Positions 1 through 13,279 of a stretch of 64,000 nt of DNA are shown piece by piece. The DNA is from Litoditis marina (taxonomy: Eukaryota > Nematoda > Chromadorea > Rhabditida > Rhabditidae). The position numbers and the translations under genes are program-made. The notes under the pieces were generated by a model that was given only the letters and a program-made list of their open reading frames with translations, was not told where the DNA came from and did not search any database. Location: positions 11,990,446-12,054,445 of the forward strand of contig OZ038433.1 in NCBI GenBank assembly GCA_964036275.1, read 5' to 3'. The stretch's first letter is position 1. Each line of letters starts with the position of its first letter.

Positions 1-2020
1 AACATAACATGAGAAATGAACATGACTTTCAATTGTGAAAAATCGATAATATCGACTTATTGATTAGTTATGAATGAATGTAGAGTTGAGAAAACTTCAA
101 TTACTCTGCAAGAACGTACTGAACGATTTCTTTCGTACATTCACATAAAGTGTAAAATAGATAAGTGAACAATATGAGCCTACAAAAAAACCATGGTTCG
201 TTGACCGTTTTCCGGAATATTTATTTTTAAAATTTTCCAACACTTTCAAAATGGTTCAATTGATACGAGTTTCACACTGTGATTAGTTAATGACAACTTA
301 AAGCTTAATATAAATAAAGTTCAAGGAAAAATTCAGTCATTCCCGAGTTATACGTTATGGAATTTCCCTCAAAAATCGAAGATTTCACATTTATATCTCG
401 AAAATGTGTCAATAATATTGATTCGTTTTATTTTTCCTGAACTCACATAAACCTGTGCTTCACAATGGCAGTTTAATAAAACACGTATATTTTTTTTGAA
501 ATTCCTTTGATGACGTCATCAGTTTTTGAATGATGTCCAATAACTCAGGTACGGAAACATGAATTTTTCCCAAACTTGGCCACAATCCTTTTATCATTAC
601 GATACAGGTTTGGAAGAAACAAGGGACCGAGCGCCCCACGGGAAAGTGGTTTTTTAGGGTCACACCGTCACCACACCTATAGCACACATGATAATGTCAC
701 GCAAAAGTTATTACGATTTGGTTGTAATTTCAATCATGCATAATAGACAACGATCTAAGATAAATGACCCGTACGATAGTTGAGTTAGGGCCTTATAATT
801 TTTTTAGACCTTAATTTATGAAATTCATGAAAACTGCTTTCTGCTACTGTACGCTAACGGCTGAATGAAATGCTACCTAACTGCTATCAACCATCTTACT
901 CTTGAGGCCTTTCATTGTGGTGACCTCAAAAAATCAATATATCGACTTATCGACCCGCTACAAAAATGCCGAAAAATGAAAAGCGTTACCATCACCATCA
1001 CCGATTTGTCCCATACTACATCCACGTAAGTGGGTACGTGTACTGACCAACCATCTCCAATGCGAGTTGACCAAATTGATCTATTGATTTTTTATAAGAG
1101 TTTTTATGAAAAAGCCATGATATTTGGATGAACGCCACTCGAGTACGACTGAACAAAATTTTATAAAAACTACAGTGGTAAACATAACATGAGAAATGAA
1201 CATGACTTTCAATTGTGAAAAATCGATAATATCGACTTATTGATTAGTTATGAATGAATGTAGAGTTGAGAAAACTTCAATTACTCTGCAAGAACGTACT
1301 GAACGATTTCTTTCGTACATTCACATAAAGTGTAAAATAGATAAGTGAACAATATGAGCCTACAAAAAAACCATGGTTCGTTGACCGTTTTCCGGAATAT
1401 TTATTTTTAAAATTTTCCAACACTTTCAAAATGGTTCAATTGATACGAGTTTCACACTGTGATTAGTTAATGACAACTTAAAGCTTAATATAAATAAAGT
1501 TCAAGGAAAAATTCAGTCATTCCCGAGTTATACGTTATGGAATTTCCCTCAAAAATCGAAGATTTCACATTTATATCTCGAAAATGTGTCAATAATATTG
1601 ATTCGTTTTATTTTTCCTGAACTCACATAAACCTGTGCTTCACAATGGCAGTTTAATAAAACACGTATATTTTTTTTGAAATTCCTTTGATGACGTCATC
1701 AGTTTTTGAATGATGTCCAATAACTCAGGTACGGAAACATGAATTTTTCCCAAACTTGGCCACAATCCTTTTATCATTACGATACAGGTTTGGAAGAAAC
1801 AAGGGACCGAGCGCCCCACGGGAAAGTGGTTTTTTAGGGTCACACCGTCACCACACCTATAGCACACATGATAATGTCACGCAAAAGTTATTACGATTTG
1901 GTTGTAATTTCAATCATGCATAATAGACAACGATCTAAGATAAATGACCCGTACGATAGTTGAGTTAGGGCCTTATAATTTTTTTAGACCTTAATTTATG
2001 AAATTCATGAAAACTGCTTT
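1..2020. repeat. 1180-bp tandem duplication (1.7 copies visible)
   Basis: Bases 1-840 recur at 1181-2020 with no difference that I noticed; the period is 1180 bp. The second copy leaves the repeat after 2020. The unit carries the same AT-rich cores (ATCGATAATATCGA, TTATTGATTAGTTATGA) and phrases such as GAGTTAGGGCCTTA that occur in the Helitron-like units further right, so it belongs to the same repeat superfamily, although no terminal hairpin is visible here. The 75-codon minus-strand frames at 460-687 and 1640-1867 simply repeat with the unit and show no coding signature. Near identity implies a recent duplication or homogenisation. The left edge lies outside the window. Confidence 0.92.
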
Positions 2021-3081
2021 TGCTTTCTCTGTAGTAAGCAAATCCTCCTTCTGTAACGGAGCTTGCACTTTGTAACGAGAAATCCCGTTCCACGGCACGA
2101 GAATCCGTGCCACAGAACGGATTTGCTTACCCACTCCCTAAGCAAAACGGAAAAAGTACAACATTTTTCCAACTTTCATCTATTTTTCTTAAAGCTTAGA
2201 TGATTATGAAAACGAAACTATTATTTTTTTCTCGATTGTTACATTTCGTTTCATATAATTACTCTATACTCTTAACTATGATAATCCATTACTCAGTCGA
2301 AGTATTTATCATCCAAAACCAGTTTTAAAGATACTGATCATGAATTTTACAAACATTTAGTTGAGGTTAACTATTAATTGTATGTTTATATCTCTAACAG
2401 GAATGGCCAATATGTAATTAGTGACCTAACGCACCTCTGGATACAATTATCACCTTGCCCTAGAACAAAAAGTCATTCAAATTAGTTATGATGTCTCAAA
2501 GCTTTTCGAGTTTCGAGATCGATAAGCGAAACTATTTCAAATTGAAACCAAGTAAACAACCTGAGTACCATGCATGTGATGACGTCACAGACAAACATGT
2601 TTACTACATTCTATTCGTACAAAAGAGTCATTTTCTTTCTTTCAATTACCAAATGACGTGACCATAGAATATTTTAACAAAGTTACAATTATCTTTATGC
2701 TCTGAGATCAAACTATCAATTGATGACGTCACATACCAAGCACTTCCCTAGCAAAAAAAGTCGAGTTTTTTCGAATTTCTTCTTTCGAGTTTCCAGCTAT
2801 TGAGACACGTTGGTTATAATCATACGTGAAGACTATATAAATTCTAATTAACGATGAGTAATATTCAGAATGTCAGAAGACGTCAAAAACGAAATTCGTT
2901 CAAATTATCTAAAACTTTCAGAACGAGTAGGAAAGAATCCAAAAATGTTACGATTACATTGTTTTACGAAGTGACGATTACGTCAGATAAGATTCTGAAG
3001 GCCAGAAGACGTCAATTTGTCAAACTACTCAAAGCTGTTTGAAACGTTCAAAAAAAGTAAGTAACGTGGTAACAACTGTAA
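2021..3081. other. AT-rich spacer with a compound hairpin
   Basis: No gene is visible. Bases about 2033-2130 fold into an outer stem (GTAAGCAAATCC paired with GGATTTGCTTAC) enclosing a smaller inverted repeat around CCGTTCC...GGAACGG-like sequence. TGATGACGTCAC-type sites occur near 2577 and 2721 and recur near 4750 at the end of another repeat unit, which suggests that this spacer is an old, diverged part of the same element family. Function unknown. Confidence 0.5.
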
Positions 3082-3282
3082 ATAAAGGTGCAAAACATAG
3101 CTAACATGCACGCTAGACGGGCACGCGGCGTGAGCATGATGATGAGTCACATGACGAAAACTGTCAACATGATCTTTGATGCCTTAACTTTTTTTTACGA
3201 TTTCAAACATGACAAAGACGTGGGGGTCTGGGGGGCACCCCCAGCTAGCGGGGCCCGCGGCGTCAGCCGCGGGACCCACTAG
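3082..3282 (+). mobile_element. Helitron-like unit 1, 3' end only
   Basis: This is the 3' part of a unit: an ACGATTTCAAACATGACAAAG leader, a first hairpin (CTGGGGG/CCCCCAG, loop GCA), and a second hairpin whose arms begin and end in CTAG, finishing at 3279-3282. The next base pair is TC, the start of the following unit. A degenerate second-hairpin-like sequence lies at about 3110-3135. The 5' boundary is not clear. The TC start, 3' hairpin and CTAG end are the established terminal signature of Helitron rolling-circle transposons; no Rep/helicase coding sequence is present, so the unit would be non-autonomous. Confidence 0.6.
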
Positions 3283-4913
3283 TCACCACTACTATACTAG
3301 ACTCAAACTACCTAACCAAAAAGTATCTACGATTTGTCTATAACTTCAGTAGTGCATACAGGGTAACCATCTAATGCGAGCGCCCCCGTGAAAATTTTGA
3401 GTTAGGGCCTTAGAATTTTTTTAGATCTTATAATAGTGAAATGATGAAACATTATTTGTATTACTGTGCGCCAACGGCTTAATGGACTGCCTGCTAACTG
3501 ATATGAACGATCTAACTTTGATGTACCTTCAACTTGGTATCATCGAAAAATCAATATATCGATTTATCGATCCGCTATGAAATCGTCATTTTGGTCAAGT
3601 GCGACCTAGAGTTGTTTGAATTTCGTTCTAATTTTAGCATGAGATACCACCAACATTGACAACCAAACCTACGGAGGATATTTCGTTCAAATTGAGTTTA
3701 AAGTTTTTTATTGACATTTTTAAGTGAAAAACCCGTTTTCATGGTAGTCGTTCTGCAAAAACCGCTGATTGTAAATGGATGAAACTCTAACAGGATATAA
3801 TACTCAATAAATGAATGGGACTTTCAATGCGGGGGTCTGGGGGGCACCCCCAGCTAGTGGGTCCCGCGGCTAACTATACTTAACTGTAACTGGGTAACCA
3901 AAAAGTTGCTTCGATTTGTCCCTAACTGCTATCATGTATGCTACTAAGTGTCCTAAGCAACCAGCCCCATTATCGATTGCCGTAATTGATTTATTGATTT
4001 TTAATGATCAAAAACATGAAATTTGCTAAATTTCGACGAGCTACTGTACGCAAACGGCTAAATGGATGGCCACCTAACTGATAGGAACGATCTAACTCGG
4101 ATGTTCCTTCATTATGGTATCATCAAAAAATCAATATATCGATTTATCGATCCGCTACGAAATCGTCATTTTGGTCGAAGGGGATTCAGAGTTGTTTCGA
4201 TTTTGCTCAAATTTTGGCATGAAGTACTACTAAGCCTGCCAAGTAAACGCTACGGACGCATTTGGTTAAAATTGAGTTTAAAGTTTTTTATAGATGTTTT
4301 TAGATAAAAAACCATTTTTCATGGTTGTCGTCCTGACGAAATGGTTGATTGGAACTGGATCAAACTTCAGCAGAATACTACACTCAATAAATGAATAGGA
4401 CTTTCAATTGACAAAAATCGATAATATCGATTTATTGATTAGTTATGAGTGAATGAAAAGTTAAAAAAACCCAGTAAAATTAAGAAAACTACAGGAACGA
4501 TTTCTCTCTTACTCTCATGTAAACTGTAGAGTAGACTAATAAACAATATGAGCCTATGAAAAGATTATGGTTCGTTGACCGTTTTCCGAAAAATTAATTT
4601 TTAAATTTTTCGAACATTCTCAAAATGGTTCAGTTGCCACGAATTTTATAGTGCAACTAGGCATTAACAATTCATAACAGAATATAAAAAAAGTTTGAAA
4701 AAATATTCAGTCGTTCATGAGTTATACACTGTTGAATTTTACCATTAAAAGTGATGACGTCACAGGTCATATGACAAGTCACATGACGAAAACTGTCAAC
4801 ATGATCTTTGATGCCTTAAGTTTTTTTTACAATTTCAAACATGACTAAGACGCGGGGGTCTGGGGGGCACCCCCAGCTAGCGGACGCGCGGCGTCAGCCG
4901 CGCGGCCGGCTAG
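3283..4913 (+). mobile_element. Helitron-like unit 2 (rearranged inside)
   Basis: Starts TCACCACTACTATACT directly after the CTAG of unit 1 and ends at CTAG 4910-4913. At 3829-3870 there is an internal copy of the terminal region in which the first hairpin is intact, but the left arm of the second hairpin has been replaced by CTAGTGGGTCCCGCGGC, the exact reverse complement of the usual right arm, followed directly by a 5'-end-like sequence (TAACTATACTTAACTG). This looks like two fused units whose junction was rebuilt by template switching at the palindrome. No real coding sequence. Confidence 0.65.
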
Positions 4914-6556
4914 TCACCTATACTATACCTAACAATATATGTATGACATTCAAACTGGTTCTATTAGTCCATAACTTACACAGTGCATACCTTCAAGTCT
5001 TCTAAGTAAATTTCGTCGCTAAAAATTTTTTCTTTTGATCTATTGATTTTTGGTGATCATTTTTATGGACCCTACTCAGATTTCATGTAGCTGTAACTTG
5101 CCAGCCATGCGGCCGTGACCTTAGTGCCTTTCAACATCAATACTACTCGGATGGGAAACAAAGTTGATGAATACAAAAAATCGATAACTTGATCTACCGC
5201 GAAGTTGACTTAAGCAAAATTTTGGTCATAGGGGGTTCAGCAGGGGTATTTTTGGCTCCGATTCGTCTGAAACTGCTACCACATGTACCTCTATCAATTA
5301 TAAGGAAGTCCTTTTTTTTGTTTCCCGAACTTTTGATTTATTGATTTTTTATGAACATTTTTATTTGACCCTGAAAAATTTTCCATTGTCACCATTCGAG
5401 AACTACTGGATCAATTGTCATGAAACTTATAGACCGTGCATAATACAAGAAGTGAACTTGAATTTCGAAAGAAAAAAATCGATTTATCGATCTACCGCAA
5501 AGTTGACTTTAGCCGAAATCGACTGATACCCCCTATCTACGAGGACAAACTTGGCCGGATCGTTTCAAAACTTTGAACATGCATACTACTTCAAAATCTA
5601 AGGATGTGTTTTGAAGGAATTTCCGTGATATTGATTTATTGATTTTTTATGAACCTCTATATTTGACATCAACATTTTTTCGTTTCTCGCAATTCAAGAC
5701 CTACTGAACCAATTGTCATATAACTCATGTAATATGTAGAGCACGAAAAACAAATATGAGTTTCAATTGGAGAAAATCGATAATATCGATTTATTGATTA
5801 GTTATGAGAGGTGGTAAAAATTGAAAAGTCGGCTCTGAAACTTTCAAACTTGCTCGATGGCGTTCATATTCGGATACGAAATACTATCAAACAGAATAAG
5901 AGTTTTCAACGTTGCGATTTTCGAGATATCGATTTAAACGCAAGTTATCGATTGTTTTATGAAAATCTTAATTTTTTCTCTGAACTACAGTAACCGTATA
6001 CGTGTACGTAGTGTGATGCATGTTGTTTCAACGCCATAACTTATCAATCTCTTCAATATGATGAACACGAAAAATCAATAACTTCAATTATTGATTAGTT
6101 ATAGAGTCGGCTGAATGAAAAAGTGAAAATTCAAACTGCACTAATTCCTCCCAAATTTTCATATGTTACTCAATATGAGCCACTCCGTTACAATCATGGA
6201 GAATTTAAGTCGTTAAGTCGTTTGGAGCATTTTATTGATTATTTTATGTAAAAAACTGATTTTCGTGGATTCTGTCCTGACATAACGGCTGAATGAGCTC
6301 AGATCAAACTTGAGCAGTAGATCATACTTGACAAATATATAGGACTTTCAATTGACAAAAATCGATAATATTGATTTATTGATTAGTTATGAAAATTTGT
6401 AAAACTGAAAAATCTCAACATATACATACTTTAAAAATGTTAAAGTAACCGTAGAAATGTTACGAGCATAACAATTTCAGACATGACAAAGCCGCGGGGG
6501 TCTGGGGGGCACCCCCAGCTAGCGGGGCGCGCGGCGTCAGCCGCGCGACCCACTAG
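4914..6556 (+). mobile_element. Helitron-like unit 3
   Basis: Begins TCACCTATACTATACC and ends with the double hairpin and CTAG at 6553-6556. Inside, a TATTGATT..TTATGA core recurs at about 5037, 5185, 5335, 5480, 5630, 5778, 5925, 6075, 6230 and 6360, a spacing near 147-150 bp. The terminal stem here is of the CGCGCGGC/GCCGCGCG type rather than CCCGCGGC/GCCGCGGG. It has no transposase or Rep/helicase sequence. Confidence 0.7.
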
Positions 6557-7871
6557 TCACCACTACTATACCTAACTCTATATACGTTACCTTTTTTCTC
6601 AACATTTCAGCTCGTCATTACATGTACGTATACCTCCAAGCCTTCTAAGTAAATTTCGTCGCTAATTAGTGCTGCTTTTGATTTATTGATTTTTAATGAT
6701 CATTTTTATGAACCCTACTCAGATTTCATGTAGCTGTAACTTGCCAGCCATGCGACCGTGGCCTTCGTGCTTTCTAACATGAACACAACTCGGATGGGAA
6801 ACAAAGATGATGGTAACAAAAAATCGATAGTTTGATCTACCGCAAAGTTGACTTTAGCGAAATTTCGGAGACAGGGGGTTCAGCAGGGGTATTTTTGGCT
6901 CCGATTTGTCTGAAATTGCTACCACGTGTACCTTTCTCAATTCTAAGAAAAGTTATTTTTTTTGTTTCCCGATCTTTTGATCTATTGATTATTTATGACG
7001 GTTTTTATGTCACCCCTGAAAAAAACCGTGTTTCGTCACGCATGAATGACCGTACGAATTCAGATGAAACTTATAGAGGGTGCACAACACAAGAAATAAA
7101 TATGAGTTTCAATTGTGAAAAATCGATAATATCGATTTATTGATTAGTTATGAGAAGTGTCAAAAACGCAAAAGTTGGTTGTGAAATTTTCAAACTGACG
7201 CGGTGGCTATCATATTTAACTGAAATATACTACTAAACAAAATAAAAGTTTTCACCGTGGCGATTTTTGATATATTGATTTTTACGCATTTTATCGATTG
7301 TTTTATGAAAATCTCCGTTTTTTCTCTGCACTACTGTGAGCGCATACGTTGACGTAATGCTGAAGGAGTTGTGTAAGTAGCACAACTCAATATTGTCTCC
7401 TATATTATGTAAACAAAAAATCAATAAATTGCATTATCGATTAGTTAGAGAGGTGCCCAAACGGAAAAGTGAAAATTCAAACTGCACCAATTGCTCCCAA
7501 ATTTTTATATTTTACATGATAACAACTACACCGTTACATGCCTGAAGGAATATTGTTTTGATTCAAGTTCATGCATTTTATTGATTATTTTATGTAAAAA
7601 ACCTATTTTCGAGGATGATGTACTGACAAAACGGCTCGATGGATTTGGATCAAACTTCAGCAGTAGATTAACAAAAATCGATAATATTGATTTATTGATT
7701 AGTTATAGAAATTTGTAAAACTGAAATATCTCAACATATGCATACTTTAAAACGTTAAAGTAACTGTAGAAATGTTACGACCATAACAATTTCAGATATG
7801 ACAAAGCCGCGGGGGTCTGGGGGGCACCCCCAGCTAGCGGGGCCCGCGGCGTCAGCCGCGGGACCCACTAG
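6557..7871 (+). mobile_element. Helitron-like unit 4
   Basis: Begins TCACCACTACTATACC and ends at CTAG 7868-7871. It consists of about eight diverged modules; AT-rich cores fall near 6679, 6817, 6978, 7118, 7268, 7415, 7572 and 7673. The terminal stem has returned to the CCCGCGG form. The 103-codon frame at 6832-7143 runs through repeat modules and is not credible as a gene. Confidence 0.7.
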
Positions 7872-9227
7872 TCACCTTACCTATAATAAAGTAACTATGC
7901 CGGTTTTCAAACTGTTTCAATCTGTTCACAACTACTAGCATGCATACGTTAGACATTTCTAAGCGATTCGGCTCGCGCCCTTTTTATTCAAATTGATTTA
8001 TTGATTTTTAGTGATCTAAAGTATGAGCCCTACTCAGATTTCACGTAGCTATAACTTGCCAGCCATGCGGCCGTGACCCTAATGCTTCTCAACATCAACA
8101 CAACTCGGATGGGAAACAAAGATGATGACAAGAAAAAATCGATAACTTGATCTACCGCAAAGTTGACTTTAGGCGAAATCGACCTGAACCCCCTATCTCC
8201 GAGCAAAAATCTGGCTCGATCGGCTCAAAACTTCTATCACGTATACTACTTCAAAATCTAAGGATGTGTTTTGAAGGAATTTCCGTGATATTGATTTATC
8301 GATTTTTTATGAGCCTCTATATTTGACATCAAGATTTTTTCGTTGCTCGTAATTCAAGAACGCCTGAACCAATTGTCATGAAACTCATGCAGGGTATACA
8401 CCACAAGAAATGAATATAGGTTTCAATTAGAAAAAATCGATAATATCGATTTATTGATTAGTTATGAGAGGTAGTAAAAAATGAAAAGTTGGTTGTGACA
8501 TTTTCAAAATGACTCAATGGCTACCATATTCCGGAAGAAGATACTACCAAACAAAATAAGACTTTTCATCGTGGCGATTTTTGACTTCTTGATTTTAACA
8601 CAATTTATCGATTGTTTTATGACCTCTACTCAGATTTCATGTAGCTCTAACGTGCCAGCCATGTGGCCGTGACCTTAGTTCTTTTCAGCATCAGTATAAC
8701 TCAGATGGGAAACAAAGATGATGATCACAAAAAATCGATAAATTGATCTACCGCGAAGTTGACTTTAGCCGAAATCGATATGAACCCCCTCTCTCCGAGA
8801 AAAAATTTGGCCTGATCGGCTCAAAACTTCTACTACGTAAACTTATCCAAAATCCAAGGATGTCTTTTGAAGGAATTTCCGTGATATTGATTTATCGATT
8901 TTTTAGAGTGGTTTTTATTTTGACCCCAAAAATTTTCGTTGTTCACCATTCACGAAGGAATCAACCAATTGTCATGAAACTTGAGGAGTCTGTATGACAT
9001 AAAAAATGAATAGGACTTTCAATTGACAAAAATCGATAATATCGATTTATTGATTAATTATGGAAATTTGTAAAACTGAAAATCTCAACATATACATATC
9101 TCAAAGACATCAATGTAACTGTATAAATGTTACGACCATAACAATTCTGAACATGACAAAACCGTGGGGGGCTTGGGGGGGCACCCCCCAACTAGCGGGG
9201 CCCGCGGCGTCAGCCGCGGGACCGGCT
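7872..9227 (+). mobile_element. Helitron-like unit 5 (terminal CTAG damaged)
   Basis: Begins TCACCTTACCTATAAT. The 3' end has the longer variant of the first hairpin (TTGGGGGG paired with CCCCCCAA) and a normal second hairpin, but the last bases read GGCT followed by TCACC of the next unit, so the terminal AG of CTAG is missing. Units 5 and 7 are closer to each other in their 5' halves than either is to unit 6, which points to duplication of a two-unit block (period about 2713 bp). Confidence 0.7.
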
Positions 9228-10584
9228 TCACCACTATTATAATAAAGTAACTTTGTAAAACTTCAAACCGCTTTAAATTGTCCATAACTACTAGCATACA
9301 TGTAGCAAAGAATTTGATTCGATTTCGCTCTGCCGTTTTTCGTCATATCGATTTATTGATTTTTAATGATCTAAAGTATGACCCCTACTCAGATTTCATG
9401 TGCCTGTAACTTGCCAGCCATGCGGCTGTGACCTTAGTGCTTCCTAACATGAATACAACTCGGATGGGAAACAAAGATGATGACAACAAAAAATCGATAA
9501 CTTGATCTACCGCAAAGTTGACTTAAGCCGAAATCGATTGGAACCCCCTATCTCCGAACAAAAATTTAACCGGAGCATCTTGAATCTCTCACCATGTATA
9601 CTACTTTAAAATCTAAGAGGGCGTTTTGAAGGAATTTCTGTGATATTGATTTATCGATTTTTTATGAACCTTTATATTTGACACCAAATTTTTTTCGTTT
9701 CTCGTTATTCAAGAACGCCTGCACCAATTGTCATGAAACTTATGCAGGGTATATACCACAAGAAATGAATATAGGTTTCAATTGGAAAAAATCGATAATA
9801 TCGATTTATTGATTAGTTATGAGAGGTAGTAAAAAATGAAAAGTTGGTTGTGACATTTTCAAAACGACTCAATGGCTACCATATTCTGGGAATGAATACT
9901 ACTAAACAAAATAAGACTTTTCATCGTGGCGATTTTTGACTTCTTGATTTTAACACAATTTATCGATTGTTTTATGACCTATACTCAGATTTCATGTAGC
10001 TCTAACGTGCCAGCCATGTGGCCGTGACCTTAGTTCTTTTCAGCATCAGTATAACTCAGATGGGAAACAAAGATGATGATCACAAAAAATCGATAAATTG
10101 ATCTACCGCGAAGTTGACTTTAGCCGAAATCGATATGAACCCCCTCTCTCCGAGAAAAAATTTGGCCTGATCGGCTCAAAACTTCTACTACGTAAACTTA
10201 TCCAAAATCCAAGGATGTCTTTTGAAGGAATTTCCGTGATATTGATTTATCGATTTTTTAGAGTGGTTTTTATTTTGACCCCAAAAATTTTCGTTGTTCA
10301 CCATTCACGAAGGAATCAACCAATTGTCATGAAACTTGAGGAGTCTGTATGACATAAAAAATGAATAGGACTTTCAATTATCAAAAATCGATAATATCGA
10401 TTTATTGATTAGTTATGGAAATTTGTAAAACTGAAAATATCAACATATACATATCTCAAAGACATCAATGTAACTGTATAAATGTTACGACCATAACAAT
10501 TCTGAACATGACAAAACCGTGGGGGGCTTGGGGGGGCACCCCCCAACTAGCGGGGCCCGCGGCGTCAGCCGCGGGACCGGCTAG
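9228..10584 (+). mobile_element. Helitron-like unit 6
   Basis: Begins TCACCACTATTATAAT directly after the damaged end of unit 5 and ends at CTAG 10581-10584. It has the longer TTGGGGGG/CCCCCCAA first hairpin. Its 3' two thirds are nearly the same as those of units 5 and 7, while its 5' third differs from both (AAAGAATTTGATTCG instead of TTAGACATTTCTAAG). No coding sequence is supported. Confidence 0.72.
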
Positions 10585-11942
10585 TCACCTAACCTATAAT
10601 AAAGTAACTATGCCGGTTTTCAAACTGCTTCAATACGTTCACAACTACTAGCATGCATACGTTAGACATTTCTAAGCGATTCGGCTCGCGCCCTTTTTAT
10701 TCAAATTGATTTATTGATTTTTAGTGATCTAAAGTATGAGCACTACTCAGATTTCATGTGCCTGTAACTTGCCAGCCATGCGGCTGTGACCTTAATGCTT
10801 CTCAACATCAATACAACTCGGATGGGAAACAAAAATGATGACAACAAAAAATCGATAATTTGATCTACCGCAAAGTTGACTTTAGGCGAAATCGACCTGA
10901 ACCCCCTATCTCCGAGCAAAAATCTGGCTCGATCGGCTCAAAACTTCTATCACGTATACTACTTCAAAATCTAAGGATGTGTTTTGAAGGAATTTCCGTG
11001 ATATTGATTTATCGATTTTTTATGAACCTCTATATTTGACATCAAGATTTTTTCGTTGCTCGTAATTCAAGAATGCCTGAACCAATTGTCATGAAACTCA
11101 TGCAGGGTATACACCACAAGAAATGAATATAGGTTTCAATTAGAAAAAATCGATAATATCGATTTATTGATTAGTTATGAGAGGTAGTAAAAAATGAAAA
11201 GTTGGTTGTGACATTTTCAAAATGACTCAATGGCTACCATATTCCGGAAGAAGATACTACCAAACAAAATAAGACTTTTCATCGTGGCGATTTTTGACTT
11301 CTTGATTTTAACACAATTTATCGATTGTTTTATGACCTCTACTCAGATTTCATGTAGCTCTAACGTGCCAGCCATGTGGCCGTGACCTTAGTTCTTTTCA
11401 GCATCAGTATAACTCAGATGGGAAACAAAGATGATGATCACAAAAAATCGATAAATTGATCTACCGCGAAGTTGACTTTAGCCGAAATCGATATGAACCC
11501 CCTCTCTCCGAGAAAAAATTTGGCCTGATCGGCTCAAAACTTCTACTACGTAAACTTATCCAAAATCCAAGGATGTCTTTTGAAGGAATTTCCGTGATAT
11601 TGATTTTTCGATTTTTTAGAGTGGTTTTTATTTTGACCCCAAAAATTTTCGTTGTTCACCATTCACGAAGGAATCAACCAATTGTCATGAAACTTGAGGA
11701 GTCTGTATGACATAAAAAATGAATAGGACTTTCAATTGACAAAAATCGATAATATCGATTTATTGATTAATTATGGAAATTTGTAAAACTGAAAATCTCA
11801 ACATATACATATCTCAAAGACATCAATGTAACTGTATAAATGTTACGACCATAACAATTCTGAACATGACAAAACCGTGGGGGGCTTGGGGGGGCACCCC
11901 CCAACTAGCGGGGCCCGCGGCGTCAGCCGCGGGACCGGCTAG
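10585..11942 (+). mobile_element. Helitron-like unit 7
   Basis: Begins TCACCTAACCTATAAT and ends at CTAG 11939-11942. It matches unit 5 closely along its length, offset by 2713 bp. The 84-codon frame starting MIYREVDFSRNRYEPP, shared by units 5, 6 and 7 at 1355-1358 bp spacing, is a by-product of the tandem array. The 3' end has the longer form of the first hairpin. Confidence 0.72.
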
Positions 11943-12809
11943 TCACCATACCTATATAACAAGATGATCTTGTGACGAAAAGTTGCTTCGTTTTCTTTCT
12001 AATTCTAACATCATAAACTAGAGCCTAAATAAATAGATTTGACCCGTACGTTTTTTGAGTTAAGGCCTTATAATTTTTTTAGAACAAAATTAAGTGAAAA
12101 GTTCAAAACTTTCAACATGTGTAGCCGGCCAGCCATGCGTCCTACAGCTTATCGGCTTACAGCATCTACATAACTTTTATAGCCAACAAAATCGATAATC
12201 ATAAAAATCGATAATATCGATTTATCGATTAGTTATGAAATCGTCAAAAACTGTAAGTGGAACCCAGAAATGGTTTGATTCGTTTCAAACTTGGTCAATA
12301 TTCATGTCATGATGTAGTAGTACAAACCTCCCAACCCTTTTTGCTGATTCTTCGATTTACGTTTTTTATGATCAATTTTACGTTAAAAACCCAATTTCAT
12401 GGTATAGCTACTAAGAAGGCCGTTAGAGATATCGCTATGAAAGTTTCATAGATCAACGTTACGTGAGTGATGAACAAAGTTTGCAATGAGACAAGAATGA
12501 CAATATCGATTTATTGATTAGATATGACAGAAATAAAAATTTTGAAAAACGTGAAATTTTTTGTCCTCGATTTCTTAGTTTTTTCACATGTACATACATC
12601 TCTGAGAGATAAGAGTAATTGTCCAAGAAAAATTTGACAATATCGATTTATTGATTTTTTATAGCCCAGTTCTATATGACTGCTAAAATATCATTTTAGC
12701 TGTATTTGATGAATGACGTGAAAACTTCATTAAACATTACTAAACGAGGGGGGTCTGGGGGGCACCCCCAGCTAGCGGGGCGCGCGGCGGGAGCCGCGCG
12801 ACCGGCTAG
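11943..12809 (+). mobile_element. Helitron-like unit 8, last of array 1 (divergent)
   Basis: Begins TCACCATACCTATATA and ends at CTAG 12806-12809, followed by T and then unrelated sequence (TACATAAC). At 867 bp it is shorter than its neighbours and its interior is related to the 1180-bp repeat at the window start (GACCCGTACG, TTTTGAGTTAAGGCC). The second hairpin has loop GGGA instead of GTCA and the CGCGCGGC/GCCGCGCG stem. It closes the first array. Confidence 0.68.
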
Positions 12810-13279
12810 TACATAACTATAGTAAACTCTAAAGCGTGACACACTTTTGTTGAGTTATTGTCTTCAGACCTCGCTACCAGTTATCTTTTTGGAAGTAATG
12901 TAAGTTGGCAGTAGGCCTGGACGTAACCCACATCAGGTTGTGTTTAAGGACAATGTACAGTTCGAAAGTCAGCTGATTTTCGTCCTCTTCTAACTTGTGT
13001 AAATTACCGCTACATCTGTCTACTTTGATTCTGAGGACACCACGCTACGCACACGATCACGGGGAATCCGAATTTCTTAATTAGAAGTTTGTAGCTTCAA
13101 AACGAACAAAGTTACAGCTGTTTGAAAATTGACCAAATTCCCTATATTTTTGCTCGATTCTGATGAGATGACTCAATTATATTGACCCGTTCTATTTTTC
13201 CTGTACAACATAAAACCGTAAAGTACTCATGGAACCAACAGAAAGGCTGTATATTTTTTTTGAAATTCGACCTCCCTAA
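12810..13279. other. Spacer between the two arrays
   Basis: No gene. The stretch near 13180-13270 (TTCTATTTTTCCTG, GTATATTTTTTTTGAAATTC) resembles the 1180-bp repeat at 421-500, so the second array is inserted in an older relative of the same repeat. The last base, A at 13279, is the presumed host A of an A|T target. Confidence 0.5.

Noticed and set aside
460..1867. Two identical 75-codon minus-strand frames
   Set aside because: Produced by the 1180-bp tandem duplication; no coding pattern.
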